Shown: positions 1-6,804 of the stretch, in pieces | Numbering within the stretch: position 1 is the first letter of the stretch | Layout of the letters: each line of letters starts with the position of its first letter | Assembly: GCA_030145595.1 (NCBI GenBank) | Contig: JAQYVG010000013.1 | Coordinates: 1-23,078 of the forward strand | DNA from: Desulfobacterales bacterium | GTDB taxonomy: Bacteria > Desulfobacterota > Desulfobacteria > Desulfobacterales > UBA11574 | Direction of reading: 5' to 3' | DNA: 23,078 bases | Position numbers and translations under genes: made by a program | Notes under the pieces: model-generated | The model's input: only the letters and a program-made list of their open reading frames with translations | The model's database searches: none | What the model was told of the DNA's origin: nothing

Positions 1-66
1 ACCTAAACTGATTGGTTCCAGGTTCAAAGTTCTGGATTTTGCGTTCTGCTTACTGCGTTCTGGGTT

Positions 67-132
67 AACCTCTGAACCTTTCAACCTCTGAACCCTTGAA
101 CCTTTGAGCCCCTGAACCTTGAACGTTGAACC
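67..132. repeat. Degenerate octamer tandem repeat
   Basis: Six consecutive 8-nt units are read here (AACCTCTG, AACCTTTC, AACCTCTG, AACCCTTG, AACCTTTG, AGCCCCTG), followed by two 7-nt units (AACCTTG, AACGTTG) and a final AACC. The array lies just past the 3' end of the leftward DUF362 gene. There is no spacer/repeat alternation, so it is not CRISPR. No coding role is seen. Similar short-period repeats lie at other intergenic sites in this window. Confidence 0.85.
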
Positions 133-167
133 AACCAACCTAAGTATACGATTGTTTTACTATTCCA

Positions 168-1061
168 TTAACCATCCATCAACATTGCTGCTACCTGTTC
201 GCTGTATTGCCGGCTTTCTTGATCTGCCGGAAAAATATCGATTTCTGAAGGCGCGGAAACACCGAGTCCCAGTTCTACAGCTCTGGCGATTTGCTGCTGC
301 TCGAAAATTTTCCGATGCATAATGTCAGCGTTGCTGCCCATAACCTTGAGAACGGCCAGGCCCGCTGCATCGATGGCCACGCGGTCGCCGGAGGCTAAAA
401 CGACATTTCCTTTTGCTCTTTTGCCTGTCATGGGACCGCCGTCCACAAAAGCATCGATACCGTCCAAGACGATCAGGTCCGGAGAGAAGGGCTGATTAAT
501 TTCCGCTATCATTTTTTGCTGATAAGGCGACTGGTGCAGATGATCCATGTACTGGTAACCGTTTCGAAAAGTAGGAACAACCCCGACATGCAGTTTGAGC
601 GACATGGTAAAAACGCCTCCGAACTGATGCGTTTTCAAACAGCATGTGGCTATCAGGCATTCGGCCTCAAGCACCGGTCTGGCGATACGAAAGCCGTTGG
701 GCCAGTGGCTGTTCTCCGGCTGGAACTCAACCCAGTCGGTTCCTTGTAAATCATCAAAATCGATAATTTTAACATCTTTTTCTTCCAAAAGGGGAACGAC
801 CCCCTTTTTGTCCATCACTTCCCGGGTGGGCGGGTAGCTTCTTTCGCCTAAACTGATTGATTTTGCTCCCATGGCCCAGGTCTCATCGACTAGTGCCATC
901 AAAGTATCGTTGTGGGTGGAACCGGGCACAGGATCAGCCGTGTTGAAATTAGGTTTGATGAGTACGTTTTTGCCCTTAACCGGATTAACAGCCAGAGCCT
1001 TTAATGCAGCCTTTACACCCTTGATACGATCTTCGGTTTTTACAAATGCAACCCGGCTCAT
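168..1061 (-). CDS. DUF362 domain protein
   Basis: A 297-residue protein resembling the DUF362 family, an iron-sulfur-associated family of mostly unknown function. The family-like blocks are KPNFN at residues 36-40, a GSTHND stretch near 47-52, CLKTHQFGG at 141-149 and a DLIVLDGIDAF...DGGP block near 195-210. It has no CxxCxxCxxxC ferredoxin motif, which some longer relatives carry, so it is the short form. No signal peptide or membrane segment is evident, so it is probably cytoplasmic. The ATG start is preceded by AAAGGA about 7 nt upstream on the minus strand. It lies 37 bp downstream of the CBS-domain gene in the same direction, so the two are probably cotranscribed. The family call is fairly safe; the biochemical role is unknown. 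Confidence 0.8.
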   Translation of the reverse strand: MSRVAFVKTEDRIKGVKAALKALAVNPVKGKNVLIKPNFNTADPVPGSTHNDTLMALVDETWAMGAKSISLGERSYPPTREVMDKKGVVPLLEEKDVKIIDFDDLQGTDWVEFQPENSHWPNGFRIARPVLEAECLIATCCLKTHQFGGVFTMSLKLHVGVVPTFRNGYQYMDHLHQSPYQQKMIAEINQPFSPDLIVLDGIDAFVDGGPMTGKRAKGNVVLASGDRVAIDAAGLAVLKVMGSNADIMHRKIFEQQQIARAVELGLGVSAPSEIDIFPADQESRQYSEQVAAMLMDG

Positions 1062-1098
1062 TTCAAGTCCTTTCTACCCTAATTGAGTCAAAGCTCTA

Positions 1099-1518
1099 TT
1101 AGGCGATTTCATGCTGGTGGCGCGAGACATAAAACTGCAGTATATCGGTTTCGGTCACCATGCCAAGGAGAGCGTTGTCCTGGATTACCGGAAGGCAGCC
1201 GATCTTTTTCTCAATCAAAATCTGTCCGGCCGCATGGATCTTTGTATCCGGTCCGATTGTAATAACTTTATCGATCATAACCTCTTTGATGGTAACAGTC
1301 TTGAGGTGATCGCGGGCTTGGCCATAGTCATAACCCATTACCGAATCCAGGGACGCTTTGAACAGGTCACGCTGGCTGATAATTCCGGCCAGGCGGTCGC
1401 CTTCCACAATCGGCAAGTGTCTGATTCTAGCCAGGGTCATGATATCGCTTGCCAGGGATAACTCTTCATCCACCTCTAAAGTTACCACTTCTGTGGTCAT
1501 GATGTCGCGTACTTTCAT
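1099..1518 (-). CDS. CBS-pair domain protein
   Basis: A 139-residue protein made of two CBS motifs: residues 1-55 beginning MKVRDIMTTEV, and about 75-135 beginning with the similar TIKEVMIDKV and containing GCLPVIQDNALLGMVTETDIL. CBS pairs bind adenine nucleotides or similar ligands and act as regulatory modules. With no attached catalytic domain, this stand-alone protein probably senses energy status for a partner not identified here. The start was moved from an upstream in-frame ATG at 1539 to the ATG at 1516-1518, because GGGGGAG lies a few bases before it and CBS homology begins there. It is divergent from the nap operon across the 362-bp control region and probably cotranscribed with the DUF362 gene. 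Confidence 0.85.
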   Translation of the reverse strand: MKVRDIMTTEVVTLEVDEELSLASDIMTLARIRHLPIVEGDRLAGIISQRDLFKASLDSVMGYDYGQARDHLKTVTIKEVMIDKVITIGPDTKIHAAGQILIEKKIGCLPVIQDNALLGMVTETDILQFYVSRHQHEIA

Positions 1519-1604
1519 CGCTCCCCCTTTTGCAATCATCTTTCACCGTATTATAGACTATGGACTATGTTGTCCTAATAAGTCCCAATAGTCAATAATT
1601 TGGT

Positions 1605-1644
1605 GAGCGGCGTAGCCGCGTTATATAAAATCGTAAAACGATTT
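1605..1644 (+). repeat. Double-hairpin intergenic repeat, copy 1
   Basis: This 40-bp element matches 12569-12608 at 37 of 40 positions in the same orientation. It folds as two hairpins joined by GTTATATA. The first is GCGGC-GTA-GCCGC (1607-1619) and the second is AAATCGT-AAA-ACGATTT (1628-1644). The three differences from copy 2 are one loop base and the two bases of the closing pair of stem 2, which change together (T-A here, C-G there). It lies in the non-coding divergent region upstream of napD. Confidence 0.85.
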
Positions 1645-1649
1645 CATTT

Positions 1650-1665
1650 TTTGACTTAAGTCAAA
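1650..1665. promoter_or_regulatory. FNR/CRP-family-like palindrome
   Basis: A perfect 16-bp palindrome, TTTGACTTAAGTCAAA. Its TTGAC-N4-GTCAA core has the spacing and half-site shape of CRP/FNR-superfamily operators (FNR consensus TTGAT-N4-ATCAA). It lies 216 bp upstream of napD and about 130 bp upstream of the divergent CBS gene, so either unit could be its target. Anaerobic or nitrosative control of nap by such regulators is common. The assignment here rests on motif shape only. Confidence 0.5.
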
Positions 1666-1710
1666 GAGTAAATCCTGCTTTAGTAATAAGAAATAAATTA
1701 CCTCCTTAAA

Positions 1711-1776
1711 ACCTCAATTGAGCGCAAGTCAAGACTGTCCTAGAATTTCTTCATTTTGTTCGCGCTCAATTGAGGT
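1711..1776. promoter_or_regulatory. Paired palindromic operator candidate
   Basis: A perfect 15-bp inverted repeat: ACCTCAATTGAGCGC at 1711-1725 and its reverse complement at 1762-1776. Each arm contains the self-complementary decamer CTCAATTGAG (1713-1722 and 1765-1774). The two decamers are 52 bp apart centre to centre, close to five helical turns, which would put two dimers on the same face of the DNA. The element is 105-170 bp upstream of napD. The regulator is unknown. It could also form a stem-loop if transcribed. Confidence 0.6.
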
Positions 1777-1816
1777 AAAAGTAACAACTTTAACACCTCT
1801 GTTACAAAAAAAAAGG

Positions 1817-1845
1817 TTACAATATTTCTTACAAGTTGGTATACA
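1817..1845 (+). promoter_or_regulatory. Weak candidate napD promoter
   Basis: TTACAA (1817-1822) and TATACA (1840-1845) are separated by 17 bp, the preferred sigma-70 spacing, and lie just upstream of napD. Both hexamers match the consensus poorly (3/6 and 4/6), as expected only of an activated promoter. This is a positional guess. Confidence 0.25.
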
Positions 1846-1870
1846 TCTTTCTATAGAGCAATTGTAAGAA
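1826..1870 (+). promoter_or_regulatory. Inverted repeat reaching the napD ribosome binding site
   Basis: TTCTTACAA (1826-1834) is the exact reverse complement of TTGTAAGAA (1862-1870). The right arm runs into the AAGAAGGAA ribosome binding region of napD, so a leader transcript starting upstream of 1826 could partly hide the site. The 9-bp stem is AT-rich with a 27-nt loop, so it may be too weak to matter. Confidence 0.3.
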
Positions 1871-1880
1871 GGAAAAACCA

Positions 1881-2111
1881 ATGCCTGTTTTCAGCTATCT
1901 GGCATACCCTGTAAAGGGGGCCAAGGAGGAGCTGCTCAATGAACTTGCGGCTCTGGACCATTGTGAAGTGATGCCCGCCGAGAATGAAGAGATCCTGATC
2001 CTTGTGACCGACGCTCCCAATGAAGAACAGGAGCAGGAGCTACAGAAAAAAATTAAGCAATTAAAATCATTACAGTCTCTTGGCATGACATTTGGCCATG
2101 GGGATGCGTAA
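1881..2111 (+). CDS. napD: NapD-like Tat chaperone for nitrate reductase
   Basis: A 76-residue small acidic protein of NapD size and character. It has a short beta-type N-terminus (FSYLAYPV), a helix (KEELLNELAAL), a central strand around EEILILVTD, and an acidic, Gln-rich second helix. NapD binds the twin-arginine signal peptide of NapA in the cytoplasm and delays export until the molybdenum cofactor is inserted. No catalytic motif is expected. The ATG follows AAGGAA at suitable spacing. The stop is 15 bp before napA, consistent with cotranscription and with the chaperone-substrate relationship. Sequence similarity within this family is low, so the call leans on size and the adjacent napA. 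Confidence 0.85.
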   Translation: MPVFSYLAYPVKGAKEELLNELAALDHCEVMPAENEEILILVTDAPNEEQEQELQKKIKQLKSLQSLGMTFGHGDA

Positions 2112-2126
2112 GCAAAGGAGTGCCAC

Positions 2127-4442
2127 ATGAATATTACCAGAAGATCATTCATTAAATCCTTGGCCTTAAACAGCGCCGTTGCAGCAGCATCGACCCTGTT
2201 TCCGGGAATCAGTTTCGGGGCATGGAAAAGCAAAGACATCCCCGCGGGAATGATTCAATGGAAAAAGACACCTTGCCGTTTTTGCGGCACAGGATGCGGC
2301 CTTCTAGTCGGCGTTTCCAGCGAGCGGGCTGTGGCCGTAAAAGGCGATCCCAACTGTACGGTCAACAAAGGGTTGTGCTGTGTAAAAGGTTATCATTCCA
2401 TCCAGATCCTTTACGGCGAGGACAGAATAAAAAAAGCTTTGGTCCGCAAAAACGGCAAGCTGGTTGAGGTTCCTCTGAAAGAAGCCCTCGATCTGGTGGC
2501 CGAGAAAATGAAAGAGACCATCAAAAGTCACGGCAAGGACGCCGTAGCCATATACGGATCCGGGCAATGGTCGATTCCCGACGGGTATGCAGCATCCAAA
2601 TTGTTCAAGGGGTGTATCGGCACCAACAATGTGGAAGCAAACGCCCGTCTGTGCATGGCAAGTGCCGTTACGGGGTTTCTGACCAGTTTCGGTCTGGACG
2701 AGCCCATGGGCTGCTATGACGACATCGATCACGCTGACGTCTTTGTCACCTGGGGCAACAATATGGCAGAAATGCATCCGGTTCTCTTTTCGAGAATGCT
2801 GGCTAATCGCACGAGCAAAAAACATGTCAAGATCATCGATTTTGCCACCCGCACCACCCGTTCCAGCCAGGGGTCGGACAAATCGATCCTCTTCAGGCCT
2901 CAAACGGACCTGGCCGTGGCCAATGCCATCTGTTATGAGATCATCCGCAACAAGTGGGTTAATTGGGATTTTGTAAAAAAGCACGTTTCCTTTCATAAGG
3001 GGAAAACCAATATCGGCTACGGTACCCAGGACCATTTCAAGTTCAAAGATAAAGCCGAAACCGTCGATTTTAAGCAGTATAAAGAGTTTTTGAAGGATTA
3101 CACTCCGGAGAACGTAGAAAAAATATCCGGTGTTTCCGCCCAGGACATCAAGTACATGGCCTCTCTTTACGGCGACCCGGACAAAAAAGTGACCTCATTC
3201 TGGTGCATGGGTATGAACCAGCATACCCGGGGCACCTGGATCAACAACCTGGTCTACAATATTCATCTTCTGGTGGGTAAGATTTCCTCTCCCGGCAACA
3301 GTCCGTTTTCTCTGACCGGTCAGCCGAGCGCCTGTGGTACGGTGCGCGAAGTGGGCACCCTGACCCATAAACTTCCGCACGGCGTTGTCATGCAGGAAGA
3401 GGCCCGGAAGATGGCGGCAGAAATCTGGCAGGTACCGGTGGAAAACATCGATCCCAAACCCACCTATCATACCGTCGAGATGTTCCGGGCGCTGGACCGG
3501 GGAGATATCAGGTTCATGTGGGTTCAGGTGACCAACCCCATGGTCACGATGCCAAATTTGAAAAGGTATCGAAACGGTGCACTCAAGGACGGGCGCTTCA
3601 TGGTGGTATCCGAAATATATCCCACACCTACCAGCGATGTAGCCGATGTAGTACTTCCCTCGGCTCTGTGGATCGAGCGGGAAGGCTTTTTCGGGAACTC
3701 GGAAAGGCGTACCCAACACAATGAGCAGATCGTACCCATGCCCGGCGAAACCGTGAGTAACACCTGGCAGATCATCGAGGTGGCCAGGAAAATGGGATTC
3801 GAAAAGCAGTTCCCCTGGAGCCGCAAAACCTACATTGAAGATATCTGGAATGAGTATATCCGCTTCCACGACAATCCCAAGCACCGCATGGCTCCTTACA
3901 AGGAGCTTAAAGCGCGCTCCGGCATTCAATGGCCTTTTGTCAACGGTATGGAGACCAAGTGGCGATACAATCCTAAATATGATCCGGCCGCCAAGGGAGA
4001 TGATTTCGACTTTTACGGTAAGCCGGATCGCAAGGCCTGGATATGGCTGCGGCCCTATGAGCCGGCGGCGGAATCGCCCGACAGTGAATACCCCTTCTGG
4101 CTCAATACCGGCCGGGTCCTGGAACACTGGCACACCGGTTCCATGACCCGACGCGTCCCGATCCTGCACAGGGCGGTTCCTTCATCCTATGTGGAGGTCA
4201 ATCCCGACGATGCGGCCCGCTTGGGTATTACCAACGGCAGCCAAGTCAAGATTACTTCCAGAAGGGGTTCCATAGTTATGACGGCCAACATCAACGGCAG
4301 AGGAAATCCCCCCATGGGTATGGTTTTTGTGCCCTTTTTCGACGAAAAATACTTAATCAACGAGGTCACTTTGGATGCTTTTTGTCCCATATCCAAACAG
4401 CCTGATTATAAAAAATGCGCTGTAAAACTGGAGAGAGCATGA
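2127..4442 (+). CDS. napA: Periplasmic nitrate reductase catalytic subunit NapA
   Basis: A 771-residue molybdopterin oxidoreductase that reduces nitrate to nitrite in the periplasm. A Tat signal begins with TRRSFIKS (residues 4-11) and ends in a hydrophobic stretch around residue 31. The [4Fe-4S] site is C50-x2-C53-x3-C57-x27-C85 (CRFCGTGCG ... CVKG), followed by the conserved Lys87 expected to lie between cluster and cofactor. The molybdenum-ligand cysteine is C176 in the RLCMASA block, as in NapA and unlike the Asp of NarG or Ser of DMSO reductases. The C-terminal cofactor-binding domain holds NTGRVLEHWHTGSMT and ends with PDYKKCAVKLE, both typical of NapA. The length is close to that of the monomeric Desulfovibrio-type enzyme. 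Its stop overlaps the next start (ATGA at 4439-4442), implying translational coupling. AAGGAG precedes the ATG. Confidence 0.95.
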   Translation: MNITRRSFIKSLALNSAVAAASTLFPGISFGAWKSKDIPAGMIQWKKTPCRFCGTGCGLLVGVSSERAVAVKGDPNCTVNKGLCCVKGYHSIQILYGEDRIKKALVRKNGKLVEVPLKEALDLVAEKMKETIKSHGKDAVAIYGSGQWSIPDGYAASKLFKGCIGTNNVEANARLCMASAVTGFLTSFGLDEPMGCYDDIDHADVFVTWGNNMAEMHPVLFSRMLANRTSKKHVKIIDFATRTTRSSQGSDKSILFRPQTDLAVANAICYEIIRNKWVNWDFVKKHVSFHKGKTNIGYGTQDHFKFKDKAETVDFKQYKEFLKDYTPENVEKISGVSAQDIKYMASLYGDPDKKVTSFWCMGMNQHTRGTWINNLVYNIHLLVGKISSPGNSPFSLTGQPSACGTVREVGTLTHKLPHGVVMQEEARKMAAEIWQVPVENIDPKPTYHTVEMFRALDRGDIRFMWVQVTNPMVTMPNLKRYRNGALKDGRFMVVSEIYPTPTSDVADVVLPSALWIEREGFFGNSERRTQHNEQIVPMPGETVSNTWQIIEVARKMGFEKQFPWSRKTYIEDIWNEYIRFHDNPKHRMAPYKELKARSGIQWPFVNGMETKWRYNPKYDPAAKGDDFDFYGKPDRKAWIWLRPYEPAAESPDSEYPFWLNTGRVLEHWHTGSMTRRVPILHRAVPSSYVEVNPDDAARLGITNGSQVKITSRRGSIVMTANINGRGNPPMGMVFVPFFDEKYLINEVTLDAFCPISKQPDYKKCAVKLERA

Positions 4443-5137
4443 TGGAAAAGCCAAAGCATAAGGCGGACCGGAAGGTTGGGAAGGTTTTTCTGATTTTTGC
4501 CGGGATTTGTGTCGTGATATTACCATTTGTCGTGCTTGCGGCGCTTTCCTATGAGCCGCAGGAAATAGAAGCAGCGGTGGTGGAAACGCAAAGCCGGGAT
4601 TTTGATCAGAACGGGGAGGCCGTCTTTGCAAATTACGACCGCATATCTGCAGACTATCTGCAAGGCACGTCCACCGAACGGACCCTGGCTGAATATTATT
4701 CTCGCAGACAATATGCGGGTTCACCGCCCTACATTCCGCATAAGGTCCAAGAAACAGACGGTACCAAGCTGGCGTGTCTTACATGTCATGCCAGAGGTGG
4801 TTGGACCCAGGAACTAAAAAGGAATACGCCCATAACGCCCCATCCGGAGCAGACTTATTGCCGGCAATGCCACGCTAAAACCGTAACGGAAAAACTGTTC
4901 GTTGCCAGCGACTGGATGAGCCTGCCTCCCCCTCGTTTGGGCCGGTCTCATTTGCCGGGATCTCCGCCTCCCATCCCTCATGATCTTCAGATGAGAGGCA
5001 ATTGTATTGCCTGTCACGTGGGTCCGGGCGCGGTGACGACCATTCGTGTGGAGCACCCCTCGCGGGGTAATTGCCGGCAATGTCATGTGCCGGATGCTTT
5101 TACAGTACCGTTTAAAAGAAAATCCTTAGCTGGATAA
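4439..5137 (+). CDS. Membrane-anchored tetraheme cytochrome built of two NapB-like modules
   Basis: A 232-residue protein with one N-terminal membrane segment (about residues 15-36) and no obvious cleavage site. The rest faces the periplasm and carries four CxxCH heme sites at C113-H117, C141-H145, C189-H193 and C212-H216. The heme region is internally duplicated. Module 1 is GSPPYIPH (94-101), CLTCH, a TPH histidine (135) and CRQCH. Module 2 is GSPPPIPH (174-181), CIACH, a VEH histidine (206) and CRQCH. This PPxIPH-CxxCH-xH-CxxCH layout is that of the diheme NapB, with the extra His as likely axial ligands, but NapB is normally single and soluble. The topology (one anchor, four hemes) recalls NapC. 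It probably passes electrons to NapA. A start at 4439 or 4442 (ATGATG) is supported by GGAGAG; the upstream ATG at 4415 inside napA is rejected. Confidence 0.85.
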   Translation: MMEKPKHKADRKVGKVFLIFAGICVVILPFVVLAALSYEPQEIEAAVVETQSRDFDQNGEAVFANYDRISADYLQGTSTERTLAEYYSRRQYAGSPPYIPHKVQETDGTKLACLTCHARGGWTQELKRNTPITPHPEQTYCRQCHAKTVTEKLFVASDWMSLPPPRLGRSHLPGSPPPIPHDLQMRGNCIACHVGPGAVTTIRVEHPSRGNCRQCHVPDAFTVPFKRKSLAG

Positions 5138-5149
5138 AGCAGAAATTTC

Positions 5150-5773
5150 ATGAAGACACCAACATTGAAGAGTTATCTTTTCCGGATATTACCTGCCTTG
5201 ATTATCATCTTTTCAGGGTTGCAAGCATATGCCGGGCAGGGCGGAGTTGTAGAGACCATAAAAAAGGCGATCGTCCCTTTTAATGATGAAGAACAGGTCG
5301 ATTCAGTTCCGCCGCTTCCGCGTGATACTGTTCTGGTGAAGACAAAATACCAGGGGGGAATTTTCTGGACAGAGACCCGCAAGGATAAGGTAGAGCGCTT
5401 CAAGTGCAGTCAATGTCACAATAACAAAGATGTCACGATTGCAAGGGCCGCGGAAATGGCCCATGGTGATATTAGCTCGGTTCATGGAGGAAAACTAAGA
5501 CCTTTATCCTGTTTTACATGTCATAAAAAGGATGAGCGTGATTTTCTGGTGACTGAGAAAGGTTCGAAAGTGGATATGGATCACAGCTACCGCATGTGCG
5601 GGCAGTGCCATTTCAGGCAACAAAAAGATTGGGTCGGTGGTGCCCACGGTAAGCGAGTCTCCTTTTGGGCAGGAAAAAGGGTTGTCAAAAACTGTACCTC
5701 TTGCCACGATCCCCATTCTCCGCTTTTTGAAAAGCGCTGGCCCAAAACATATTCACGTCCTATAGTTAAATAG
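5150..5773 (+). CDS. Periplasmic tetraheme cytochrome c
   Basis: A 207-residue exported protein with a Sec signal peptide: basic N-terminus, hydrophobic core at about 11-24, likely cleavage after AYA at residue 28. It has four CxxCH heme sites at C86-H90 (CSQCH), C121-H125 (CFTCH), C150-H154 (CGQCH) and C182-H186 (CTSCH). Histidines at 105, 112, 145 and 166 are possible distal ligands. The C-terminal CHDPHSPLFEKRWP stretch is typical of multiheme cytochromes that dock to Fe-S/molybdopterin modules. It lacks the NapB-type PPxIPH signature of the preceding gene, so it is a different kind of cytochrome. It lies 12 bp after that gene and 9 bp before the Fe-S protein gene, so it belongs to the nap operon. 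It may play the role of the Desulfovibrio NapM cytochrome, but orthology cannot be shown from sequence reading alone. Confidence 0.85.
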   Translation: MKTPTLKSYLFRILPALIIIFSGLQAYAGQGGVVETIKKAIVPFNDEEQVDSVPPLPRDTVLVKTKYQGGIFWTETRKDKVERFKCSQCHNNKDVTIARAAEMAHGDISSVHGGKLRPLSCFTCHKKDERDFLVTEKGSKVDMDHSYRMCGQCHFRQQKDWVGGAHGKRVSFWAGKRVVKNCTSCHDPHSPLFEKRWPKTYSRPIVK

Positions 5774-5782
5774 GGAAATAAC

Positions 5783-6754
5783 ATGGATTCCAGGCAGAAT
5801 AACGATTGTCTGAAGAAAAAAGAAAGCAACCGACGGCAGGGTAAGCAGTGCGGGCGGCGTGAATTTCTCAGCGGAGCTCTAAAGGCCGCCGCCCTGGGCA
5901 GTGCGGCGATGGTGTCGGGATGTGGAACCGGCTTGCTGGGCTCAAGCGAAGAGAGCGCATTAAAGTGGCAGGAATATTTCAAGAAAAATTACCGCCTCAT
6001 GACTCAGGAAGAAAAAGATGAGACGGTTGCGCGCTTAGAGCGGCTGGCCAAACTGAGAAAAGGCGTGGATATCCAGATGAGCTCCAAGGAGCCGGTAGAA
6101 GATGTCTTATTCGGCTATGCCTTTAATCTTACAAGATGCGAAGGTTTCATGGAGTGCGTGGCTGCTTGTGTAAAGGAGAACAATCTCGATCGCAAGTCAC
6201 AGACTCAATATATCCGTATTTTTGAGATGGAGCCCGGTGAGATGACTCCGGAGTCCGGCGACGGCAAATACTTTCACAAAGTGCCGGTCGAGAATCATTT
6301 TTATATGGGGGTTCAGTGTTTTCATTGTGAAAGTGCTCCGTGTATCAAGGCCTGCCCCACCAAGGCCACCTGGAGAGAGCCGGACGGCATCGTGGTGGTG
6401 GACTATGACTGGTGCATCGGTTGCCGGTATTGTATGGCTGCATGCCCTTATTACGGTCGTCGTTTCAACTGGAACGAACCGCAGGTCCCCGTAAAGGAGA
6501 TGACCAAAAAGCAGCACTATCTGGGCAACCGGATGCGCGGCAAGGGGCAGGTGGAGAAATGCACCTTTTGCGTGCAAAGGAGTAGAGCAGGCCGACTTCC
6601 CGCCTGCGTGGAGGCCTGCCCCACCGGGGCCAGGGTCTTTGGAAATCTTCTGGACCCCAAAAGCGAAATCAGATTTGTCCTGAAAGAGAAGAAGGTTTTC
6701 AGGTTAAAGGAGGAGTTGGGGACTGATCCCAAATTTTGGTATTTCATTGACTGA
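5783..6754 (+). CDS. Tat-exported ferredoxin-type Fe-S subunit (DmsB/HybA/NrfC-like)
   Basis: A 323-residue electron-transfer subunit. An unusually long polar N-region of about 24 residues precedes a twin-arginine motif, GRREFLSGA (24-32), a hydrophobic stretch and a lipobox-like VSGC with Cys47, so it may be a Tat-exported lipoprotein. Four cysteine motifs follow: C119/C125/C129; C179-C182-C187-C191; C211-C214-C217-C221; C260-C263-C275-C279. The first motif should be CxxCxxCxxxC, but its second cysteine is Phe122, so that site probably holds a [3Fe-4S] cluster or none. It is the last gene of the nap operon. Such subunits normally pair with an NrfD-type membrane protein, which is absent here. 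It takes NapG's place by position but is not obviously NapG, so no symbol is given. Confidence 0.85.
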   Translation: MDSRQNNDCLKKKESNRRQGKQCGRREFLSGALKAAALGSAAMVSGCGTGLLGSSEESALKWQEYFKKNYRLMTQEEKDETVARLERLAKLRKGVDIQMSSKEPVEDVLFGYAFNLTRCEGFMECVAACVKENNLDRKSQTQYIRIFEMEPGEMTPESGDGKYFHKVPVENHFYMGVQCFHCESAPCIKACPTKATWREPDGIVVVDYDWCIGCRYCMAACPYYGRRFNWNEPQVPVKEMTKKQHYLGNRMRGKGQVEKCTFCVQRSRAGRLPACVEACPTGARVFGNLLDPKSEIRFVLKEKKVFRLKEELGTDPKFWYFID

Positions 6755-6804
6755 CGGCTCTTGTTTAGTCGGTTGGATTGGTTTGGTTGGTTTAAATTAG
6801 TGTC

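Noticed and set aside
67..132. CRISPR array
   Set aside because: The units are contiguous 7-8-mers without spacers, and no cas gene is present.
3195..4169. Long minus-strand open frame (324 codons) opposite napA, with another at 2304-3035
   Set aside because: They mirror the strong napA coding frame, show no recognisable domain and have no plausible context. Such frames arise from the codon bias of the real gene.
4415..4438. ATG at 4415 as start of the tetraheme cytochrome
   Set aside because: It is within napA and lacks a ribosome site; the ATG pair at 4439/4442 follows GGAGAG and overlaps the napA stop.
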